Assembly: GCA_027295645.1 (NCBI GenBank)
Contig: JAPUKM010000265.1
Location: forward strand, 1-10,795
DNA from: Chloroflexota bacterium
GTDB taxonomy: Bacteria; Chloroflexota; Dehalococcoidia; Lucifugimonadales; JAPUKM01
Direction of reading: 5' to 3'
DNA length: 10,795 nucleotides
Part shown: positions 6,452 to 10,795 of the stretch, in pieces
How the letters are laid out: the number at the start of each line of letters is the position of its first letter
Numbering within the stretch: the first letter of the stretch is position 1
Notes under the pieces: model-generated
Databases searched by the model: none
What the model saw: only the letters and a program-made list of their open reading frames with translations
Told to the model about the DNA's origin: nothing
Position numbers and translations under genes: made by a program

Positions 6452-7227
6452 TACCAGTTGAAGATAGTCTGCCCCCAAAACAGGCTCACCAATCCGGCCA
6501 CTGCAAGGAAGGGGCCAAACGGGATAGCATCCTTTCGGCCACGTACCTTGAGAATAAGCAGAGTGAGGCCGAGGAGGCCGCCTGAGATGAACGAGAGTGG
6601 TAGAGCAACTAGGGTCTGAGTCACGCCAAGGATGGACCCTAGGAATACTCCAAGTTTGACATCACCCCATCCGAAGGCATCCTGACCCAACATCCTGAGG
6701 GCCCCGAAATAGATCATAGCCAGCGTTCCTCCCCCTATAGCAATGCCCAGGAAGGCATCTATGTACGCATGGAGGGCATCCTGTCCCTGGCCCAGCGGCC
6801 CCACGGGCACCAGGAGGAGCGCTGCAGCCACGGCGGGATACATAACCCGGTCCAGTATCAGGCTGTGCTCCAGGTCGATGAAGAACACGACGATCAGTAC
6901 GCCTACGAAGCCGAGCACCACCACGGTCTCCAGGGTCACTTCGTAGCGAAACGCGACGTAAGCAAACAGGAGGCCGGTGACTGCTTCGCCCAGCGGAATG
7001 CGCCAAGGAATCGCGACTTTACAATAACGGCACCTACCCATGAGCCACAGGTAGCTGAGCACCGGCACCAGGTCCAAGGGCTTCAGGCGATGTTGGCAGC
7101 GTTCACAATGGGACGGCAGGGCCACGATAGAGAGGCCTTTGGGCAACCGGTCTATGCAGACGTTGAGGAAACTCCCCACTGCCAGGCCAAGGAGACCAAT
7201 CAGGATGATGAACTCGGCTGTAGCCAT
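6430..7227 (-). CDS. Prepilin peptidase / N-methyltransferase (A24 family)
   Basis: This 265-residue integral membrane protein is the aspartic protease that removes the leader of type IV prepilins and pseudopilins. In bifunctional members it also N-methylates the new N-terminus. The N-terminal helix carries LAVGSFLNVCIDRLP (15-29). A cytoplasmic zinc-binding loop follows with paired CxxC motifs (C41, C44, C66, C69), as in bifunctional members. The catalytic aspartates are probably D118 in FIDLEHSLILD and D189 in GWGDVKLG. Several further membrane helices fill the rest, and IPFGPFLA (235-242) is also typical. I chose ATG 7227, which has GGAG three bases upstream, over the in-frame TTG at 7242. 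No pilin or secretion ATPase gene lies nearby. I see no good promoter of its own just upstream; the gap holds the terminator of the cupredoxin gene. Confidence 0.94.
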   Translation of the reverse strand: MATAEFIILIGLLGLAVGSFLNVCIDRLPKGLSIVALPSHCERCQHRLKPLDLVPVLSYLWLMGRCRYCKVAIPWRIPLGEAVTGLLFAYVAFRYEVTLETVVVLGFVGVLIVVFFIDLEHSLILDRVMYPAVAAALLLVPVGPLGQGQDALHAYIDAFLGIAIGGGTLAMIYFGALRMLGQDAFGWGDVKLGVFLGSILGVTQTLVALPLSFISGGLLGLTLLILKVRGRKDAIPFGPFLAVAGLVSLFWGQTIFNWYQGIFPD

Positions 7228-7272
7228 TGTCTCCACTCGCAAGGTCTACGTACGAATAACAGCTTATATCAT

Positions 7273-7313
7273 AAAAAGAACAGGCCGGCGGAGAGAGATC
7301 TCCCAAGCCAGCC
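7273..7313 (-). terminator. Rho-independent terminator after the cupredoxin gene
   Basis: On the minus strand, GGCTGGC (7313-7307) pairs with GCCGGCC (7289-7283) through one G-U pair. The intervening purine/pyrimidine-rich segment can extend the stem. TTCTTTTT follows within two bases. It lies 27 bases after the cupredoxin stop, so it should separate that gene from the prepilin peptidase downstream. Confidence 0.7.
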
Positions 7314-7340
7314 TGCAATATCCAGCAAGAGGGTAATCGA

Positions 7341-7772
7341 CTATGAAACAGTTACGGTGCCCACCATGCCCAGAGATTCATGGGGAACACAGTAGAGCTT
7401 GAAGGACCCCGCCGTGGAGGGGGTGATATCCTGCCGAACGCTCTCGTTGGCGTTAACGAAAATGTTTATCCCCAGTTCATCAACGGTGAAAGTATGGAAT
7501 TCACCTGGGGCTTCGAAGGCGAGCGTGTACGTCGTGCCCAGCTCAAAGTTGTAGGCGTCCGGTTGAAAGACGTACGGATTTTCTGTTTGGACTACGGTGA
7601 CGACTTCACCCGCCGGAGTGCCGTTTCCAGAAGGCTGAGTGGGAGCAGCTGTTTCAGTGGGCGCAATGGTCGGCCTAGGGGTTGGCTCATCATCATCCCC
7701 ACCACCACAAGCCGCGGCCAACATGGCTACAGATAGTATCAACCCCAGCGGTGAAAGAACCTTTTTCCGCAC
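7341..7772 (-). CDS. Lipoprotein cupredoxin (plastocyanin-like)
   Basis: This 143-residue protein starts at GTG 7772, placed by GAAGGAGG five bases upstream; the open frame runs back to 7817. It has a lipoprotein signal peptide: RKK, a hydrophobic stretch and the lipobox LAAAC with C22 as the lipidated cysteine. An acidic and Pro/Thr-rich linker (about 26-55) would hold the domain off the membrane. The C-terminal cupredoxin domain (about 57-143) has a plausible type 1 copper site: H93 in EFHTFTV and the cluster C128, H131, M136 in LYCVPHESLGM. That ligand set is complete and suits a small extracytoplasmic electron carrier or copper-binding protein. Its redox partner cannot be told from here. 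The gene stands alone between its own promoter and terminator. Confidence 0.88.
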   Translation of the reverse strand: MRKKVLSPLGLILSVAMLAAACGGGDDDEPTPRPTIAPTETAAPTQPSGNGTPAGEVVTVVQTENPYVFQPDAYNFELGTTYTLAFEAPGEFHTFTVDELGINIFVNANESVRQDITPSTAGSFKLYCVPHESLGMVGTVTVS

Positions 7773-7829
7773 CCGAGCCTCCTTCTCCAATTGAGCGGGA
7801 ATCTCCGCCGAATCCAATCCTACTTGTTC

Positions 7830-7858
7830 TTTTTATCACAACCTCTATACAGTGTCAA
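7830..7858 (-). promoter_or_regulatory. Promoter for the cupredoxin gene
   Basis: On the minus strand a consensus TTGACA (7853-7858) is followed 17 bases later by TAAAAA (7830-7835), an imperfect -10. The leader before the GTG start is about 50 bases. The -35 is convincing and the -10 only fair. Confidence 0.45.
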
Positions 7859-7900
7859 GGAAAACCAAGGTGAGGAGTGGTCAGTATCAAATAGCCCTGA

Positions 7901-8128
7901 CTAGCTGCTTCGCTTCACCTCAAGGGTCTCTCCCGGAGCAAGGGCCACACGGTGCACGTTAATGCCCAGCTTCAACAGCCAGTATCCCAATGTAGCCTTG
8001 CTGACCCCCAACGCCGTAGCAGTGGCCGTCAACCCCTGGTCGTTAATCATCTGAGGAAGTAGACGCTCCAGGGGCTGACCGTTGTGGTCCCGCTCCACCT
8101 TCTCCATAAGCTTGGTCCGTCTCGCCAT
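7901..8128 (-). CDS. Small helix-turn-helix DNA-binding protein
   Basis: This 75-residue protein starts at ATG 8128, directly after the strong Shine-Dalgarno GGAGGAGGGGG; an in-frame TTG at 8143 overlaps that site and is rejected. It begins MARRTKLMEKVERDH. The segment LTATATALGVSKATLGYWLL (about 33-52) reads as a helix-turn-helix of the Fis/resolvase-like type: a first helix with ATATALG, the turn GVSK and a recognition helix ATLGYWLLKLG. A basic N-terminal arm and a short beta-like tail (VHRVALAPGETLEV) complete it. There is no effector or oligomerisation domain, so it may act as a small nucleoid-like or phage-type regulator. The target is unknown. It diverges from the DedA gene across a 243-base gap and could act on that region, which is inference. 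Confidence 0.75.
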   Translation of the reverse strand: MARRTKLMEKVERDHNGQPLERLLPQMINDQGLTATATALGVSKATLGYWLLKLGINVHRVALAPGETLEVKRSS

Positions 8129-8158
8129 ATCCCCCTCCTCCAAAAAGGGTGAGCTACG

Positions 8159-8187
8159 ACATTACCAAGAGTTTAGGAGATTGTCAA
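8159..8187 (-). promoter_or_regulatory. Possible promoter for the small HTH gene
   Basis: On the minus strand a consensus TTGACA (8182-8187) is followed after 17 bases by TAATGT (8159-8164), a poor -10 match. Position fits the ATG at 8128. Only the -35 box is persuasive. Confidence 0.35.
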
Positions 8188-8311
8188 GACTAGTGATGCG
8201 CTTTGTGTTAGAACAATCTAAGACATTTCTAAGAAAAGGTCGGGTTTCTACAGAATATACGGCAGTTCCCCTAAGCGATCCTCCTGGAGACTCGGCCTCG
8301 ACTCCTTTTCG

Positions 8312-8341
8312 TTGACGCTCTTACTCACCCGTTGGTACACT
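8312..8341 (+). promoter_or_regulatory. Promoter for the dedA-family gene
   Basis: TTGACG (8312-8317) and TACACT (8336-8341) are 18 bases apart, and the -10 is preceded by TGG, an extended -10 element. The start codon at 8372 follows about 30 bases later. This supports the shorter start over the in-frame TTG that lies inside the -35 box. Confidence 0.5.
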
Positions 8342-8371
8342 CGGAGTCAGCCATTCCCTCAAGGTAACTAC

Positions 8372-9043
8372 ATGGGATCCCTGGAAAAAGAGCTTCTGGA
8401 GCTGATAGCTGAGGTCTATGACACCCTCGGATGGCCGGGTGTGGTCGCGCTTATGGCTGTAGAGAGCGTCTTCTTCCCTATTCCCAGCGAGGCGGTCATG
8501 CCCTTGAGCGGCTGGATGCTTATCGCAGCCAAGGGGCACAGCGCCTGGCTCGTCCTTCTGGCGGGATTCTACGGCGCTCTGGGGAGCCTTATCGGTGCGG
8601 TGATCATCTACGCCATCGGCGCTTGGGGTGGGCGGCCAATGCTTGAGCGATATGGCAGGTATGTGCTCATTACCAGCGCTGACCTGGACACAGCGAACCG
8701 CTGGTTCGACAAGTACGGCACCTGGGCTGTTTTCCTGTCCCGGCTCGTCCCGGTTGCGCGAAGCCTCATCAGCCTCCCCGCCGGCGTCACTCGCATGTCC
8801 CTGATACCCTTCATGCTGCTCACCTTTGCGGGCTCCTTCATCTGGTCCCTTGGCCTTGCCTACGCGGGCTACCAGCTGGGCGAGAACTGGGAGAGCATCC
8901 GGAACATCATGCGGCCCGTGGAGATCCCTATCCTGATCGCGGTGTTGCTGCTGGTTGCATACTACGTGTACCGACATGTCCGTCAACTCAGGGCACATCT
9001 CAAGGATTCCAGTGATACGGAGACCGAGAGGCACGTCCCTTGA
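8372..9043 (+). CDS. DedA family membrane protein (SNARE-associated / VTT domain)
   Basis: This 223-residue polytopic membrane protein belongs to the DedA family (PF09335). Some members are undecaprenyl-phosphate flippases that recycle the lipid carrier for cell-wall synthesis; others affect membrane potential or drug resistance. Family signatures are the acidic re-entrant segment ESVFFPIPSEAVMPLSG (31-47) and FLSRLVPVARSLISLPAG (121-138), with the conserved arginines R124 and R130 and the PAG turn. Hydrophobic helices follow at about 143-167 and 184-200, and the charged tail ends in the cytoplasm. The start at ATG 8372 has AAGG seven bases upstream and sits after a promoter. The stop codon lies inside the -35 box of the tRNA-Arg promoter. 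Lipid substrate and direction cannot be assigned from sequence. Confidence 0.92.
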   Translation: MGSLEKELLELIAEVYDTLGWPGVVALMAVESVFFPIPSEAVMPLSGWMLIAAKGHSAWLVLLAGFYGALGSLIGAVIIYAIGAWGGRPMLERYGRYVLITSADLDTANRWFDKYGTWAVFLSRLVPVARSLISLPAGVTRMSLIPFMLLTFAGSFIWSLGLAYAGYQLGENWESIRNIMRPVEIPILIAVLLLVAYYVYRHVRQLRAHLKDSSDTETERHVP

Positions 9044-9069
9044 CCCTCTACTTGGGCTCTTGCTATAGT
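9040..9069 (+). promoter_or_regulatory. Promoter for tRNA-Arg
   Basis: TTGACC (9040-9045) and TATAGT (9064-9069) are 18 bases apart, with a TGC extended -10. Transcription would begin near 9076, about 10 bases before the mature tRNA. The -35 box overlaps the stop codon of the dedA-family gene. Confidence 0.65.
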
Positions 9070-9085
9070 CGAAGGGAGTTTAAAA

Positions 9086-9161
9086 GCCCCAGTAGCTCAG
9101 AGGATAGAGCGGCTGCCTTCTAAGCAGCGGGTCGCGGGTTCGAATCCTGCCTGGGGCGCCA
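9086..9161 (+). tRNA. tRNA-Arg(UCU)
   Basis: All four arms fold. The acceptor GCCCCAG/CTGGGGC is fully paired, the D stem is GCTC/GAGC, the anticodon stem GCTGC/GCAGC and the T stem GCGGG/CCTGC (one G-U), with the T loop TTCGAAT. The anticodon loop CTTCTAA gives UCU (9119-9121), which reads AGA and AGG arginine codons. The discriminator base is G and the 3' CCA is encoded (9159-9161). It is a complete 73-base tRNA plus CCA with its own promoter. Confidence 0.97.
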
Positions 9162-9178
9162 AGCAATTCATCGCTTGG
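9159..9178 (+). terminator. Hairpin just after tRNA-Arg
   Basis: CCAAGC-AATTCATC-GCTTGG forms a 6-bp stem that starts within the tRNA's CCA. There is no T-tract, so it is a weak terminator or a processing structure. The remaining bases up to the amidase start hold no promoter I can support. Confidence 0.3.
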
Positions 9179-9273
9179 TCAGATGCTAACCGCGCGTACT
9201 CCTTACCCTGCTGTCGTCGCTCAGCAGCGCAACGATGCCCTATTCTACAGACAATGCTGTGAGGAGAAGCTCT

Positions 9274-10626
9274 ATGGAGCCGTTTGAACTGACCGTTTCC
9301 CAGGCCACACGAATGATCGCCAGTGGGGAGCTCTCACCGCTCACCCTTATGGAGTCGCTACTGGAACGTATTCAGCAGATGGAGCCGCTGCTGAAGGCAT
9401 GGGTCACGCTGGACAGAGAGGCCGCCATGGACGCGGCTCAGGCATCGGAGAGGGATCTTCTTCGGAGTGGCCCACGAGGGCTCTTGCATGGTATTCCTGT
9501 GGGCATCAAGGATATCTTCTACACTGCGGGGGTCAAGACCACGGCATGCTCGGACGTGTACGCAGACTTCATGCCCACCTACGATGCTACCTGTGTAGCC
9601 AAGCTGAAGGCGGAGGGGGTTATTGTGCTGGGTAAGACAGTGACCACTCCCTACGCCGCCAGCGACCCCTCCCCTACTGTCAACCCTTGGAATCCTGAGC
9701 ACACTCCGGGGGGCTCCAGCAGCGGCTCCTCGGTTGCAGTTGCGGCCCGCATGTGCCCGGTGGCACTGGGCTCGCAGACTGTCGGGTCCACTCTACGACC
9801 GGCGGCCTACAACGGCATCGTGGGGCTCAAGCCGACATATGGGCGTATCAGCATTGTGGGCGTGATGCCCCTTGGCTGGTCACTGGACACCGTGGGGATT
9901 CTTGCCAGAAGCACGGAAGACGCCGCCCTTCTGCTCCAGGCGATGGCTGGCCACGATCCCTACGACCCCGCCTCCTCTACAGAGCCAGTCCCTGACTACC
10001 GCAAGGGGCTTGATCTGTTGGACCGCCCTCCACACATAGGCCTGGTGCGCGACTTCTTCTACGAGCGTGCCTATAAAGAGGTTCAGGCCCATACCGACGC
10101 CATTGCCCAGCTCCTTTCTGAGGCTGGGGCTGTCATCCATGAGATGAATCTTCCTGCAAGTTTCATCGGTAACGAAGCGGCGGGCAACGTGACATTCAAG
10201 GTAGAGGCTGCGGCGGTCCATGAGGTTGAGTTCAGAGCGGGCCCACACCGTTATCCTCCACTGATCCGCGCCATGATCGAAGAGGGCATGGAGATATCGG
10301 CTGTGGAGTATGCCCGGGCCCAGCGGACCCGGGCCGAATTCCGGAGGGATATCAAAGAGACGCTGGGCAAGGTAGATGTTCTTCTGACCCCCAGCACTCC
10401 CACTTCAGCTCCCCGAGACCTGGCCACCACGGGAGAGAAACACTTCCAGGGGCCATGGACCACGGCGGGCCTACCCTGTATCAGCCTTCCTTCTGGCCTG
10501 GATAGCTTTGGGCTACCGCTGGGAATCCAGCTGGTCGGCACCTGGTACGCAGAAGCTAGGCTGCTTGCCGTCGCAAACTGGTGCGAGACGGCCCTGGGCC
10601 CTGTACCAGCCCCACCAGTGGACTGA
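9274..10626 (+). CDS. Amidase-signature family enzyme
   Basis: This 450-residue protein belongs to the amidase-signature hydrolases, which cleave amide bonds with a Ser-cisSer-Lys triad. The start is ATG 9274, seven bases after GAGGAG; the frame is open back to an ATG at 9235. The catalytic lysine is K79 in GIPVGIKDIFYTAG. The cis-serine is S148 in the Gly/Ser-rich TPGGSSSGSS, and the nucleophile is S172 in GSQTVGSTLRPAAYNG. The family segment GIVGLKPTYGRIS follows directly. One conserved glycine two residues before the nucleophile, part of the TGGS oxyanion motif, is replaced by V170. The length and N-terminus resemble GatA of Glu-tRNA amidotransferase, but no gatB or gatC lies nearby and the C-terminal half differs in my reading, so a free-standing amidase is more likely. 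The substrate is unknown. I see no clear promoter between the tRNA and this gene. Confidence 0.9.
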   Translation: MEPFELTVSQATRMIASGELSPLTLMESLLERIQQMEPLLKAWVTLDREAAMDAAQASERDLLRSGPRGLLHGIPVGIKDIFYTAGVKTTACSDVYADFMPTYDATCVAKLKAEGVIVLGKTVTTPYAASDPSPTVNPWNPEHTPGGSSSGSSVAVAARMCPVALGSQTVGSTLRPAAYNGIVGLKPTYGRISIVGVMPLGWSLDTVGILARSTEDAALLLQAMAGHDPYDPASSTEPVPDYRKGLDLLDRPPHIGLVRDFFYERAYKEVQAHTDAIAQLLSEAGAVIHEMNLPASFIGNEAAGNVTFKVEAAAVHEVEFRAGPHRYPPLIRAMIEEGMEISAVEYARAQRTRAEFRRDIKETLGKVDVLLTPSTPTSAPRDLATTGEKHFQGPWTTAGLPCISLPSGLDSFGLPLGIQLVGTWYAEARLLAVANWCETALGPVPAPPVD

Positions 10627-10646
10627 GCGGCCTAAGCAAGATTCCA

Positions 10647-10675
10647 TTGGCGGCAGGTACGGGTTGGCGTATAAT
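10647..10675 (+). promoter_or_regulatory. Near-consensus promoter for the tRNA-Pro region
   Basis: TTGGCG (10647-10652) and a perfect TATAAT (10670-10675) are exactly 17 bases apart. Transcription would start around 10682, one or two bases before the tRNA-Pro 5' half. It is one of the best promoters in the window, yet it drives a broken tRNA copy first. Confidence 0.7.
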
Positions 10676-10683
10676 ACTGCAGT

Positions 10684-10724
10684 CGGGGTGTGGCTCAGCA
10701 TGGCAGAGCGCTACGTTCGGGACG
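10684..10724 (+). pseudogene. tRNA-Pro(CGG) 5' half, cut after the anticodon loop
   Basis: The 41 bases match the 5' half of a bacterial tRNA-Pro: acceptor strand CGGGGTG, D stem GCTC/GAGC, the stem strand CTACG and the anticodon loop TTCGGGA (anticodon CGG). Only two bases of the returning anticodon stem fit (CG). After that there is no T loop TTCRANY and no matching acceptor strand before 10773. It cannot make a mature tRNA by itself. A second copy of the same 5' end begins 90 bases downstream. Confidence 0.6.
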
Positions 10725-10773
10725 CCGACGTTGACATTACCACCATAATATAACCGCAGGATTTCCCGAAAAT

Positions 10774-10795
10774 CGGGGTGTGGCTCAGCATGGCA
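10774..10795 (+). tRNA. tRNA-Pro, 5' part only (runs off the window)
   Basis: The last 22 bases repeat the acceptor strand CGGGGTG and the D arm of the upstream tRNA-Pro half. Only the first third of the gene lies in the window, so anticodon and integrity cannot be read. It is presumably the functional copy. A small hairpin, CCCGA-AAA-TCGGG (10765-10777), overlaps its 5' end. Confidence 0.5.

Larger units (their letters stand above)
10683..10795 (+). repeat. Direct repeat of a tRNA-Pro 5' end, 90-base spacing
   Basis: Bases 10683-10705 and 10773-10795 are identical over 23 bases, from one base before the acceptor to the end of the D loop. The second copy is cut by the window edge, so the true repeat may be longer. 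The spacer between the two tRNA parts is AT-rich and includes TTGACA (10731-10736) and TATAAC (10749-10754), 12 bases apart and too close for a normal promoter. Confidence 0.85.

Noticed and set aside
6769..7395. 208-codon plus-strand frame across the prepilin peptidase and the cupredoxin terminator
   Set aside because: It is antisense to a well-supported membrane protein and runs through a hairpin terminator. The His/Gln-rich translation is what antisense of such codons gives.
8321..9034. 237-codon minus-strand frame opposite the dedA-family gene
   Set aside because: It is antisense to a clear family member, and its Asp/His/Pro-rich product lacks any recognisable domain.
9274..10626. Calling the amidase GatA
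   Set aside because: The amidase-signature core is shared by many enzymes, no gatB or gatC is near, and the oxyanion motif differs from the usual TGGS.
10684..10795. A permuted or intron-containing tRNA-Pro
   Set aside because: No 3' half (T loop TTCRANY plus CACCCCG acceptor strand) is found between the two 5' copies, as either model would need.
1..10795. CRISPR array, insertion sequence or prophage
   Set aside because: There are no regularly spaced repeats beyond the tRNA-Pro pair, and no transposase, integrase or phage structural protein is encoded.

Overview
The window reads as ordinary bacterial chromosome, moderately GC-rich and densely coded on both strands. It carries one complete tRNA gene and ends in a tRNA-Pro region. 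My best guess for the organism is a member of the Chloroflexota, perhaps a Dehalococcoidia or SAR202-like lineage. That rests on the overall look of the proteins: an orphan NarL-type regulator beside a crotonase, a small hypothetical with a C-terminal alpha/beta domain, a short helix-turn-helix protein and an NPN-cofactor LarB. It is inference, not proof. I see no phage, insertion sequence, CRISPR array, secretion or defence cluster.

Layout. A membrane-anchored zinc-ribbon/beta-propeller protein (+) converges on a Chloroflexota-type hypothetical (-). A gene-free stretch of about 340 bases follows and carries a promoter for a two-gene unit: a NarL/FixJ response regulator and, 7 bases later, a crotonase-fold protein lacking both usual catalytic glutamates. 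That unit closes with a clear hairpin terminator. The DNA sliding clamp dnaN (-) comes next, and diverges from larB (+). larB converges almost stop-to-stop with a prepilin peptidase (-). Upstream of the peptidase on the same strand lie a lipoprotein cupredoxin with its own terminator and a 75-residue helix-turn-helix protein. A DedA membrane protein (+), tRNA-Arg(UCU), an amidase-signature enzyme and the tRNA-Pro region complete the window.

The genes do not form one pathway. dnaN and the tRNAs are housekeeping. larB serves the nickel-pincer cofactor, but its partners larC and larE are not here. The prepilin peptidase implies type IV pili or pseudopili encoded elsewhere. The response regulator has no histidine kinase in the window, and the cupredoxin has no visible redox partner.

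I did not find a convincing new multi-gene system. The items most worth a second look are the tandem tRNA-Pro 5' halves at the right end, one of which stops just after the anticodon loop behind a near-consensus promoter; the crotonase missing both catalytic glutamates and coupled to a response regulator; and a possible AUA start for larB. Several gene starts below are set by Shine-Dalgarno position and differ from the longest open frame.
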